From assembly GCF_001653235.2 (NCBI RefSeq), contig NC_035795.1:3107001-3171000 (forward strand): a DNA stretch of 64,000 nucleotides. The letters are read 5' to 3'. The notes under the pieces were generated by a model, which saw nothing but the letters and a program-made list of their open reading frames with translations, ran no database searches and had not been told where the DNA came from. Shown piece after piece: positions 54,521 through 64,000 of this stretch. The position numbers and the translations under genes are program-made. The DNA is from Pochonia chlamydosporia 170. Taxonomy: Eukaryota > Ascomycota > Sordariomycetes > Hypocreales > Clavicipitaceae. Numbering within the stretch: the stretch's first letter is position 1; each line of letters starts with the position of its first letter.

Positions 54521-57500
54521 ATGACAAGATTTCGCCCTGAATACTATACGGTAGGATGGCTTTGTGCTCTCCCGGTCGAGCTTAACGCAGCAACAAAAAT
54601 GCTTAATAAACAGCATCACAGCCTTCCTCAAAAGCCAGATCATCCAAACTTGTACACGCTTGGCCAAATCAATACCCACAATGTTATTATCGCCTGTCTG
54701 CCTGCTAGCCAGACCGGTACCAGTTCGGCCGCAGGGGTTGTGAGCCAGATAAAATGCGTATTTCCATCAATACAGCACATATTCATAGTTAGTATTAGAG
54801 GCGTCGTTCCAGGCGATAATGCAGCTATACAACTTAGGGATGTGGTGGTTAGCCAGCCGCACATGGGACATAGCGGTATAGTCCAATATGACTTCGGGAA
54901 GAGCACGCCCAGCAGATTCATCTGTACTGGATTTATTAACGCACTACCTACCATCCTTTTAAGTGCCGTTAACAAGCTGCAAGCAAATCATCTTAAGCAC
55001 CAAGCTAATATTTTAAAGATCCTCTCCACGCTAATCTGCCTTCGTAACAAAGCTAGTCCCAATATCCTATTTAAGCCAACTTACATGCATGTTAGAGGAG
55101 CTAAATGTGATATATGTGATAAAGATATAGTAATGCATCGGACACCGCGAGACAGCAATAATATTGAAATCCACTATAGCACTATAGCTTCTAGCAATCA
55201 GCTTATACAAAACGGAGCAACTAGAGACTCGCTTAGCTTAGAGTTTGGTAGAGTGCTTTGCTTCAAGATAGAAGCGGCTGGGTTTATAAGCGTATTTCCC
55301 GGCCTTATCATTCAAGGCATCTGCGACTACGCAGACTCGCACAAGAATAAGAAATAGCAACCGTACACGGCAGCAACGGCAGCAGTAGTAGCAAAGGAAA
55401 TCCTCTCAATTCTACCCACGGCACAGCTCGCCGTGACTAAAGAAACGGATTTAGAACTGGACAGCCCGGTCCGATTCTTAGCCCTTTCAAAAAGACCAGA
55501 ATGGCAACTAGCCCAAGAAGGTATCCTCAACGCTATTACCCCAAAGAAAGAGTATTCCGGTTCGGCTGATATGTAGAGATTAGTGCCTTTACCCTGTAAT
55601 ATCTTTGAAAATATTTCCGACTATGAACCCACCTACACCTACCGCAGTTACATGCGCAATAGGTGCCTAGGAACTGCAACGTGGGTGCTACGCGACAAAG
55701 AATTCTTAGCGTGGAAAGAGGAAACCCGCTTATGTCTGTGGCTGTCCGGTAAAAGTATGCGTCCTTGTTTCTGCCAGTCTATTAGTCACATGCTTATCAC
55801 TGTACTCCAGTTGGTTCTGGAAAGACTCTTATGACGTATGTTGTCCCAGTTTGTTGCCCTAAGTTTGTCAAAGTGTTAATATTACCTAGGACTACCGTTA
55901 TAGAGTACATGATAGAGGCGTCTTAAAATGGGGGTGATTTTGTGGCCCACTTCTTCTACAGTCACTCGAATAAATCCCAGCTTAAAGCCGCTTATCTGTT
56001 TAAAAGCTACATTAAATAAATGCTTAGTTTTATTGATCTGATCGGAAAGGCGTGCCCTTGGGTGCTAGTGGAAGCGGTAAAACAATTCTACGGCCCAAAA
56101 ACGTGCCGTCCTAGCTTCAAAGAGATCATAGACAGTATATTTATACCGTTGGGCAAATTCCTAAATTAGCTTGTTCTAAGCGCAATATATATTGTGAATG
56201 GTCTTGATGAGTGTGAGCTAGTCGAGAGACAACTGGTCCTTAGAACTTTTAGAGGGATAATGTAACAGCTTGACCTGCAAAGGGTTTTAATCTCTGGACG
56301 GGATGACCTCCATGTGAGGGACTTCATAACAGATTCCACGACTCTGCGTATGTCGAAAGAGGACAATAAGGAAGACATCCGACGGTTTATTGAGTGGAAG
56401 CTCAAGGAAAAAATGTTGGAAAGACAGCTCACAGAAAATAAGTGCGTCCTTTAGGACATTAAGAGCAAACTCAATGAAAGAGCTGATCTTATGTTAGTTG
56501 CCGCCCTACAGCAAAGCGAGTTTGTTCCTATACTAATATTCCACAAGGCTCTTATGGGTGAGTATGCAAATAGAAACTCTATAGGATGTGTGCTCTACGG
56601 ATAACAACATTTAAAATGCCCTCGATAACCTACTGAAGAGTCTAGACGAGACTTACGCCTGCTGCCTAGCGCGAATAGATAAGCAATAAAGTCGGTTTGC
56701 CCCAGCTATCTTGCGCTAGGTATCTGCAGCAATTAAGCCGTTTTAAGCCAATTAACTTAGGGAGGCACTTGCAATTAACCCTAGCACCGGATGCCTTAAT
56801 AGGGGTCAAATGCCAACAACTTAAGAGATTGTAAAATGCTGCTCTAACCTTATTACTTTAAATATTGGTTAAATCCTCCTCGCGCACTACTCCGTGCGCT
56901 AATTCTTAGAAATACAAGTCCCTGACGGCCAAGTCTTAGCCGCGCCGTTTAAGCTAGACAATGCGCAACTAGAACTCGGCTAGCTCTGCGTGAGCCATCT
57001 AACATCCCCTAACTACAGGCTTGCCTTGCAGTCCAAAAATATAGGTGAATGCTTGCAAATTGCAATGAGTACTACAACCATAAAGACACTGATTGAGGCA
57101 CTATTGCCATCCTAGACTCACCGCTTCCTGAGAAAGCCTAAACCTGCTACTATGGTCCTGCCTAGTAGAGGTTTAAAACCTCCTTCAGCCACGGAGCTAC
57201 CGTCCATCTTCCAGTATGCGAAAAGCCAGTGGGCACCACTTACGCGAAGTATAACTGAGGACTCCCCACACTGGGCCAAGTTCCGCGCGCTCGCACTCGA
57301 ACCAAATTTGTCATGGCGATTGCATCCTTGGACACCTCTAGGGGAGTCTCTTGATTCTCACTACTCTGGGTTATTAGGATGGGCCATAGTACATCGTCAT
57401 GCCCCTCTCCTAGATCTTTTGTTCAGCTTGCATGACCGTAAGCCCAACAATAACATTTTTAACGTACCATTCTATTACTACAATAATCTTCCAGCCCTAC

Positions 57501-58348
57501 ACTTGGCGTCAAGAAACGGTGATATTGAGATTGTAAAACGGCTGCTTCAAGTGTGCAATCTCAAAAAGTTAGATAATAATCATCGAACAGGTCTTCATCA
57601 CGCGGCGGAGACAGGTCATTCAGATATTGTTTTGCTACTGCTCCAAAGAAGAGTGAACTCGAAAGCCCAAGATAACAGAGGGCAAACGGCTCTGCATCTT
57701 ACGGCAGCAAATGGACACGACAGAGCGGTACAAGCACTAATCGCGGTACAAGCACTAATCGATCAAGGCGCGGACGTCGACCAGAAGGATAATATGAGAC
57801 AGACGGCGCTTTTTCTGGCAGCGAGAAACGGGCACGAGGGCGTGGTCAAGCTGCTGCTCGACAGGGGCGCCAATATCGAGGCCAAGGACAACATCGGTCG
57901 GACGCCGCTGTATTGGGCCGCCAGGAACGGGCATGAGGCCGTAGCCAAGCTCCTGCTCGACAACGGCGCCAATATCGAGGCCAAGGACAACATCGGTCGG
58001 ACGCCGCTGTGGTGGGCCGCCCTGAACAGGCACGAAGCCGTTGTCCAGCTGCTGCTTGACAAGGGCGCCGACATTGAGGCCAAGGACAAGAAGGGTCAGA
58101 CGCCTCTGCTCTGTGGTGGGCCACCCGGAATGGGCACGGGGCCGTCGTCAAGATGCTGCGATAATATTTCTGATAATGGCGAGGCGGCGGGTGGGCCGTA
58201 TGAAGCGCGGGTAACGCAGGACAGTTCGCAATCGCAATGGCATTTAAAGGAGACGGAGATGAAACGTCTGGATGACGTAGGGAAGTTCCTAAAGGATCTT
58301 CGAGAAGCAGTAGAGACTGCTGAATCTGGAAAGCAAACCATTCAGTAA
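54521..58348 (+). pseudogene. NOD-like receptor (PNP_UDP-NACHT-ankyrin), RIP-mutated
   Basis: Fungal NLRs take part in non-self recognition and programmed cell death. 54521-55357 encodes a phosphorylase-superfamily sensor domain (YTVGWLCALPVEL, YTLGQINTHNVIIACLP, VVVSQPHMGHSGIVQYDFGK). A TAG replaces the conserved Trp in KKWQPYAAATAA at 55355-55357. The frame then continues through more stops: PTYTYRSYMRNRCLGTATW, LCLWLSGKS at the P-loop, where the GKT is destroyed, then IYIVNGLDEC (Walker B, about 56187-56216), LISGRDDLHVRDF and SLDETYACCLARID. From 57152 a clean 398-codon frame carries six ankyrin repeats (33-residue units such as NGHEAVAKLLLDNGANIEAKD); the seventh is shifted by a 5-bp duplication at 58104-58113. 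The domain order is full length, but the NACHT is dead. Confidence 0.8.
57725..57760 (+). repeat. 18-bp in-frame tandem duplication inside an ankyrin repeat
   Basis: GCGGTACAAGCACTAATC occurs twice in immediate succession (57725-57742, 57743-57760). It duplicates AVQALI in the helix of the third ankyrin repeat and breaks the 33-residue register of that unit. Confidence 0.9.
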
Positions 58349-59088
58349 GCTCAAGGCTCTCCGTGATTTTTGCGGTCACGCAGCTAGCGATTTTGGTGGT
58401 GGTGGTGAATCTGCATTGGCAGCTTTAGCCATTAACTGAGCTTGTGACATTGCCAGACTGACTGCTTACAACTGTGATACTCTCTCCACCACCTATATAT
58501 TAAGGCTTAATGCGACGGATGGCGCTTGTAGTGCCGTTGGTTGATGTGGTTCAACAGCAAAACGCAGACTTGCGTCTATTACTGCGGCGGAGATGGTGCC
58601 CTACGAAGAATAGAAACGAGGCGTGTTCAGGATTAACTGATGTGGAGCGTGGGAAGCTATATTGGAACAGCTCCCGATGGAAGTCAATCATTCGAACTAT
58701 TGAAGGGGGTATGGAAGGGCGCGAGTTTCAAAGTAAACTGTTTGCTTGACAATGTTCCAGAATATTGCAATCTCGCGCAATCACGCCGAGACTTGTGGGC
58801 CTTATTCTCTCTGATCGGCATACATGTTTTAAAAGATTTCCTATTCATTTAAATGACTAGAAAATAGGCTTGGATAAACACTGCAGTTAGGTTTATAAAT
58901 CAATATGTGCTACCTGTATTCGATTGTTCTAGCACCCATTTCCACTGTTTTTGCCGCAAATGTCTAAGCAACTAATCGAACATCTAACACAAAGATATGG
59001 GTTACTAGGACTGCAATAGACTTTGTAGCAGGAAGAGAAACCGTTTAGATAACAGCCGGGCACAAATAACCAGCAGCGCCATAGCTAA
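58349..59088. other. Spacer between NLR and PKS remnants
   Basis: Short frames only; nothing recognised. Confidence 0.45.
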
Positions 59089-60180
59089 CTTTCATCTAGG
59101 CCAGATGAGCGCATTGCTCGTATTCATGGATTTCCTTCCTTTATTTCCCTCATTAGCGGAGATGATACTAAGTCAGGCGATCCTCCCCCTATCGCGGTTC
59201 AACTAGCCATCCTGTGTTTTAAGATGGCCGCAGCTGAACTCTGGTTATCCTGGGGAGTAAAGCCAGGTGTTGTTCTTGGCCACTCCTTACAAGAATATGC
59301 GGCGTTGTATGCTTCTGGTATATTGTCAGCAAGCGATATAATATATCTCGTTGGTGAGCGAGCGCGTCTCGTTTCGGAAAGCTGCACTCCTGACACCCAC
59401 GCCATGTTGGCGGTTCAGGCCCCGGCAGGCTTGGTTATGCCAGTTCTGGAGAAATTTAATGTTGAGATGACCTGTCTGAACAGTCCAAAAGAGGTAGTTC
59501 TTGGTGGTCTCTCCGTTGAGATATCTAGAGCTGCGGAACAACGAAGGGCGGATGGCATCGCCTGCACCAAGCTCCAAGTTCCATTTGCCTTCCACTCCAG
59601 CCAAATAGACCCGATCCTGGATAACCTCGAAAGGGTTGCCCAGTCGATCAATTTTTTCCCGCCAGAGATTCCATTCATATTCTCACTACTAGGAAAACCA
59701 GTTCAAGCCGATGAGGTTGGGCCAACGTATATCCGTCGTCATGCTCGCGAACCGGTGAGGTTTGCCGATGCAACACTCTCGGCACAAAAGATGGCAGAGG
59801 TTGATGACAAGGTGCTCTGGTTAGAAGTCGGACCGCACGCCATCTGTACCAACATGATGAAGGCAACCATTGGCGCTAGCACGATCGCAATTCCAACAGC
59901 TCGCCGTAAGGAGTCAATACGCAGGGTTCTTGGTCATGCTATGAGTGTTTTGCATTGTTGCGGCATAAACTTGGACTGGAACGAGTTTCACCGGGACTTT
60001 TCAAGGTCAACAGCGCTGGTCAACCTCCCCTCGTACTCGTTCGAGCAAAAGAACCACTGGATTCAGTACCAGGGCGATTGGACACTGTCAAGGAAAAAAA
60101 AGCTCGACTGCCACCGCCATAGTGCCCAAGAAGACGCTATCAACTACGGCAGTGCACTCGGGGTTCAAGACGGTGTTTGA
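59089..60180 (+). pseudogene. Orphan acyltransferase (MAT) fragment of a non-reducing polyketide synthase
   Basis: The malonyl-CoA:ACP transacylase domain of NR-PKSs loads extender units. The frame opens at 59089 after a stop and runs RIHGFPSFISLISGDD, PPPIAVQLAILC, then the nucleophile elbow GHSLQEYAALYASG, in which the Ser is kept but the usual Gly (GHSLGEY) is Gln. PFAFHSSQIDPILD supplies the catalytic His. It continues to LPSYSFEQKNHWIQYQGDW, the conserved lead-in to the product-template domain, then ends at 60180. No ketosynthase precedes it, and no PT, ACP or TE follows in any frame. The ATG at 59224 is inside the domain. This is a piece of a lost or translocated PKS gene; expression as a free transacylase is unlikely. 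Confidence 0.75.
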
Positions 60181-60870
60181 GAAGCCAGTTTTCGCACCAT
60201 TCTTCCTTTGCGAGTATTGAAAATTGGCAACCGGTTCGGAATTGGTTACATGAGTATGTAACTGTAGGTCGACCAGATTTGCCAATGGTTGAACGTCTGA
60301 TAATAAACACAAAGCCTCGAGCTGCTGCCCATATATTGATATCTACCAATAGGGCTGCTTGCGATACATACCATCGCTGGAGCGGAAGGCTATTGTGAGG
60401 GCATAAAGCCGGATTAGAATCCATTGCTTTGTGCTGGTGGTTGTGGTGGCGGGGTTACAGGCGGTCATCGCTGAGGTGCTAATAATTACAGCGGAGCTGC
60501 TGACCAAGAATAGGGACCCGTCCCTCTATGAGGCGCCCGATATTGAACCCACATTCCAAGTACTAACCCATTGCCCAACCCCGATCTAACGCCTCGTCTT
60601 CCGGGACGGGCCGTAGTGGTGGGTTAGGTGGGAAAACAGTCGATTTTGGTGAATTGCTCTCGGCGCGAGTAAGCACAAAATTAGGGACATTATGCACAAT
60701 AGGCCTTAATATTAAGCCCTAATATTATTAGGTTTCTCTAGGGCAATACTCTGGTTAAGGCATTAAACTAAACGCAATATGCAAATAAGTAATAGACTAG
60801 ACATTTAAACTATAGCTAGAAATTTCTAAAACTAAAGACCGGGTTTCACCTTACAGCAGATTTTAGTGTA
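60181..60870. other. Spacer, TA-rich at its 3' part
   Basis: Nothing recognised. 60660-60870 becomes TA-rich, like the adjacent ankyrin relic. Confidence 0.45.
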
Positions 60871-61125
60871 GTGGAAGTCTTTATAGAGTTAGTTAGAAAC
60901 GGAATTAAAATAGACAAAAAGGATAGAGGCGGCCGGATGCCCCTTAGCTATGCTGCTGGCAATAGCTATAATGCTATAGCGCAGTATTTTCTTGCCACAA
61001 GCCAGGTTAATGCTAACTCTAAAAATAAATACAGTTAGATGCTGCTTAGCTATACTGCTAAGAATAGTCATAATGCTATAGTATAGCGTCTTCTTGCTAT
61101 AGGTAAGGTGGATGCTAACTTAAAA
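60871..61125 (+). pseudogene. Ankyrin-repeat relic, RIP-mutated
   Basis: The frame from 60871 reads two to three ankyrin units: GRMPLSYAAGNSYNAIAQYF, then LATSQVNANSKNKYS-stop, then MLLSYTAKNSHNAIV-stop, and RLLAIGKVDANLKN. The ancestor was evidently of the TPLSYAAENGHEAIVQLLL / GKVDADSKDKYG type common in fungal NLRs. It differs in type from the ankyrin units at 57.5-58.1 kb, so it is probably a separate gene's remnant. Confidence 0.65.
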
Positions 61126-61144
61126 AATAACTCCAAAAAAATAA

Positions 61145-61242
61145 TAACCGGGACAGGACTTAAACCTGCATCTCCTAACTACCAAGAATGTTATAATAAT
61201 ACTTGTTGTAGCCAGACGCGCTACCATTAAACTACCCGGTTA
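61145..61242 (-). tRNA. tRNA-like gene with intron, copy 4 (degenerate)
   Basis: The minus-strand acceptor TAACCGG pairs perfectly with CCGGTTA. The A-box is TAGTTTAATGGTAGCGC and the T-arm GCAGGTTTAAGTCCTGT. The anticodon stem TCTGG/TTAGG is weak, and the loop reads CT-ACA-A. The insert of about 25 nt is related to those of the other three copies. TATATAAAGTGGTTTAACAC lies upstream. The weak stem and G-to-A/C-to-T type differences suggest a RIP-mutated pseudogene. Confidence 0.5.
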
Positions 61243-61341
61243 ATAGCTATAGTGTTAAACCACTTTATATACCCTTCACCAGACGTTCAATGTAAATCTA
61301 CTTGATATTTATTCTAGCAACGCTGTAATGTACACGCACCT

Positions 61342-63954
61342 CTAAGGAATACAAAAGTCGATCCAGCTACCAAGATAATCTAACCGGTTCCCCAGATCCT
61401 CTTGACTCTTGTAAATCTCCTCAAACTCCTCAAAGCTGAGACGCCCCCAGCCTCCTCGCTTGTGCGCTTCTTCCTCCGCAATAGTGAGGTGCTTCCAGGC
61501 GCGGAGGGTCGCTGCATCTGGCTCCTCTTGAGGTGGTTCGTGGGATACTCGCTGCTGCGCTAGTTTGGCTTCTGCATCGCTGTTTGGACGGAATTGCGGC
61601 AATGTTGGATCTCTGTATGGGGGCTCGTCTGCAATGGACTCTGCCTTGTCCACCAGTTCTTCGTGGATAACCTCAGGACTGTCAAGTTCCACCGCGTTTC
61701 GTGGCTCATCTGGCACGACTGTATACCCCGTATCTGCTAGAAGCTCGTCGAGTGACTTTTCTGAAATGGCCTTGTCGTTGAGATGTGGCGACTCTGACTC
61801 CTTTGCTGGAGCATACACGTCCGGAAGTTCTGTGGCCTCAATCTGTGCCCTGTACGTCTCCCTGTCTTCTGCGGTCTCCGCCGCTTCAACCGCAATGTCT
61901 TCTGCCTTTTTGAAGATTGTGTCGAGAAGCTCGTTGAACGCCTGCTGCGTTACTTGGTACAGGATCTCCTTGCCTGCATCCTTTTCCGCATCAGGGATAT
62001 CCATGCCGCCCCATCGTTCAGGTACGCTGCGTGACGAGGTCGATGGGTTCGATCGGATTTCATAGTCGTCGGTATCCTCGGCAAACCGCACCTTGGAGCT
62101 GGAACGGGACCGCGTCGTCATCGGTGCTGCATCAGACGACTTGGACTCCTCTGCCGCCTGGTTGATCCTCACGAGAATATCCTCATCAGCCTCCCAGTCA
62201 TCCGGCGCTATCCCTCCCTCCTCTTCGTCCAGGTAAAACTGGCGTCTCTTCCACCGATCGTGGAGATGCTTCCGCGCCATGTCTCGGCGCTGCTTCTCCA
62301 GCTTGGGCGCCATCTTACGATTACGTGCAATGGCTCGCGCCCGTGATTCGCTGTATGTACGACCCGACTCGCCATTGTGCATGTCCCCATCATCATCTTC
62401 TTCTTCCTCATCGTCGTCCTCACCATCGGCATCAGCGTCACCATCGTCGTCGGGGTTGTGATTAAAAATGCTCGGAATCTCCTCCAGCGTGGTCGGAGGG
62501 TCAAGCATAGTCGCCCAGTACGATCTATCCAGGTCTCCGCCGCTCACTCGTCGCACAGTCCGCCAGTTTGTGTCGGTGTCATTGCGCGAGATGAAGCGAC
62601 GGGGAGGTCGGACGTCTGTATCGTACGCGAACAAACTGGCCAAGATGTCTTCCCTGGGTGCAACATCGCCTCGGCTTTCAACAAAGGCACCACCATAGCC
62701 GTCGGCGACTTCAATGCTCCCGTCCCTCCGATTGGTTTTGCCCTCGAATCGCAAGCCCGAATCGCCAGGCGGGATTCTTCCTTCCCTGCCGAAAAGACTG
62801 CTGAGCGGCTGTCGACTAGACACCAGCTGTTGCGCCTCAGTACTAGCGAGGAGCTGGTCCTCCAGTCCGTCCAGAATATCCTTGTGCATTTGCTTGTAGA
62901 GCACGTAGTAGGCTCGAAACATGCGCAGAAAATCCCGCCTGTTGACGTACCCATCCCCGTCAATATCGTACCCTTCAAACACCTTTCTCAACTTGTCCTT
63001 GCGTTTCCGATACGACAAGCCGTGGAGAAACTCGGAAAACCCAATCAAATCATCATTGTTGGAGTCGTAGAAGGAAAACATGCGATCGTGGATCAGGTTA
63101 GGTGCGGCGTGTCGGGAACCCCCCGTAGGTACCAGGCAGCGCTCAAAAGTCTTGCGGTCCATGGCAACACAAAGCTCCTCGGGGTCGTCTCTCCATTCCG
63201 TGTTGGCCATGTACGTCCATTGCTCCCAGAACGCCTCCAGCTCGGGTCGTTCGAACCCAGTATCTCTCGAAAGACGCGCAATCAAGCTCCTGGGGATGTT
63301 CCGACGGCAGGTATCAGGGTCCCCGGTGTACCACACAGGTTGCATCTGCCTAGGACCAAACGGCGGCGCAGGGACCTTGATTTTGTAAAATATGTGCGTT
63401 TTGATATGCACACCTTGAGCCTCACATGTCTCGCAAAGATCAAAATCGGCACAGTTGGCGCATCGGTAGCGAACCCCGCGTATAGGCACCATGCCACAAG
63501 AGTTACACTGACAGCCCCTGTGAACACATCCGTTGCGCCGGGCATTGTCCTCAGAGACCCTGAAGAGGAGTGTTACGATGCTATGGCCCGCTCGTTGGGG
63601 AGAGGTCTGAAGATTGCCCGTGGCAGGGTCGTTCCACCACTCGTCCCCAGGATCGACGTCGACTACGGTTTCGGCATCGCCAGGGACTCTCGTGTTGGGT
63701 ACTTCGGCGTTTTCATCTCCAGGAGCTTCGGATGCGGAGTTGGAGCTGTATTCGTTGGTTGCGGACCGCGGTCGCGAGCGTCGTATGGCGTTACTCCGAT
63801 GCAGACCACCACCGGTCGGGGTGCCTCGCAAGGGGGCATTCTGGCGAGATTGATATGCGTAGTACCCTATTGAAGCTGCTGCTACTACAGAGACGACAGC
63901 CACAGCTATGCGTGGCCGTGTGAGGGAGTCGGCCGAAGCAGTTGTTGGCCACAT
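61342..63954 (-). CDS. Membrane-anchored ZZ-finger and EF-hand protein (870 aa)
   Basis: Single-exon protein not tied to a named gene. Residues about 14-32 form one hydrophobic segment (IAVAVVSVVAAASIGYYAY), a likely signal anchor. Residues about 145-190 form a ZZ zinc finger (HRGCQCNSCGMVPIRG, YRCANCADFDLCETC, then paired His). Two EF-hands follow at 297-308 (DSNNDDLIGFSE) and 330-341 (DIDGDGYVNRRD), both with acidic residues at 1, 3, 5 and 12, so calcium binding is likely. A long acidic low-complexity stretch lies near 505-535 (about 62380-62460) and a charged helical tail ends in LSFEEFEEIYKSQEDLG. The combination of anchor, ZZ finger and EF-hands suggests a calcium-responsive membrane adaptor; this is inference. 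Upstream sequence runs off the window. Confidence 0.8.
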   Translation of the reverse strand: MWPTTASADSLTRPRIAVAVVSVVAAASIGYYAYQSRQNAPLRGTPTGGGLHRSNAIRRSRPRSATNEYSSNSASEAPGDENAEVPNTRVPGDAETVVDVDPGDEWWNDPATGNLQTSPQRAGHSIVTLLFRVSEDNARRNGCVHRGCQCNSCGMVPIRGVRYRCANCADFDLCETCEAQGVHIKTHIFYKIKVPAPPFGPRQMQPVWYTGDPDTCRRNIPRSLIARLSRDTGFERPELEAFWEQWTYMANTEWRDDPEELCVAMDRKTFERCLVPTGGSRHAAPNLIHDRMFSFYDSNNDDLIGFSEFLHGLSYRKRKDKLRKVFEGYDIDGDGYVNRRDFLRMFRAYYVLYKQMHKDILDGLEDQLLASTEAQQLVSSRQPLSSLFGREGRIPPGDSGLRFEGKTNRRDGSIEVADGYGGAFVESRGDVAPREDILASLFAYDTDVRPPRRFISRNDTDTNWRTVRRVSGGDLDRSYWATMLDPPTTLEEIPSIFNHNPDDDGDADADGEDDDEEEEDDDGDMHNGESGRTYSESRARAIARNRKMAPKLEKQRRDMARKHLHDRWKRRQFYLDEEEGGIAPDDWEADEDILVRINQAAEESKSSDAAPMTTRSRSSSKVRFAEDTDDYEIRSNPSTSSRSVPERWGGMDIPDAEKDAGKEILYQVTQQAFNELLDTIFKKAEDIAVEAAETAEDRETYRAQIEATELPDVYAPAKESESPHLNDKAISEKSLDELLADTGYTVVPDEPRNAVELDSPEVIHEELVDKAESIADEPPYRDPTLPQFRPNSDAEAKLAQQRVSHEPPQEEPDAATLRAWKHLTIAEEEAHKRGGWGRLSFEEFEEIYKSQEDLGNRLDYLGSWIDFCIP

Positions 63955-64000
63955 GGCTATCTTGCGAGCATGGTTTTGGTGTTGATGGATTGGCCAAATG

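Noticed and set aside
62377..63873. 498-codon plus-strand frame opposite the ZZ/EF-hand gene
   Set aside because: Antisense frame kept open by codon bias of the real minus-strand gene; no domain of its own.

Overview
The window reads as chromosomal DNA of a filamentous ascomycete (Pezizomycotina). Genes lie on both strands, carry short GT-AG introns of about 43-75 bp with CTAAC/CTGAC-like branch sites, and include families typical of this group: Zn2Cys6 and Fungal_trans_2 regulators, a HET protein, a fungal NLR, a non-reducing PKS piece and fungal F-box proteins. Several accessory genes are broken by TGG-to-TAG or CAG-to-TAG changes, and TA-rich islands interrupt normal sequence. Both fit repeat-induced point mutation (RIP, CpA to TpA). 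The class within Pezizomycotina cannot be fixed from the sequence.

Layout. 1-12.5 kb is mostly housekeeping: a bZIP-like protein, an inosine/xanthosine triphosphatase, an F-box protein, the GPI mannosyltransferase GPI14 and the translin-associated protein TRAX, the last two divergent over 237 bp. 12.8-14.8 kb is gene-poor and holds a diverged repeat in six copies plus an inverted pair. 15.5-21.5 kb carries a Gln/His-tract protein, an Ada-type methylphosphotriester repair protein, a VIT1/CCC1-type metal transporter and a bacterial-type S66 LD-carboxypeptidase. 22-30 kb is accessory: a decayed Ty3/gypsy reverse transcriptase, a GH16 glucanase cut off just after its active site, an HsbA-like protein, a small secreted eight-cysteine protein and a full-length but disrupted peptidylarginine deiminase (PAD).

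30.5-37.9 kb looks like a small sugar or polyol catabolic cluster: a xylitol/sorbitol-dehydrogenase-like enzyme, a divergent Zn2Cys6 activator (reconstructed here as six exons, 812 aa) and an MFS sugar transporter. A perfect 15-bp inverted repeat rich in CGG/CCG lies 5' of the transporter and is a plausible operator.

38-45.8 kb holds a broken HET gene, three intron-containing tRNA-like genes, a 20-bp tandem array and a TA-rich repeat island. 45.8-53.1 kb has a GMC oxidoreductase, a Fungal_trans_2 regulator (four exons, 531 aa) and an F-box/2EXR-like protein. 54.5-61.2 kb is a graveyard: a RIP-riddled PNP_UDP-NACHT-ankyrin NLR, an orphan PKS acyltransferase fragment, ankyrin relics and a fourth tRNA-like copy. 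The window closes with a membrane-anchored ZZ-finger/EF-hand protein.

The most notable items are the PAD pseudogene with all four catalytic residues preserved, the tRNA-like family with conserved upstream boxes, the sugar cluster with its inverted repeat, and the NLR, HET and PKS ruins. No CRISPR array or rRNA was seen. All exon joins were inferred by eye from splice signals and reading-frame continuity.
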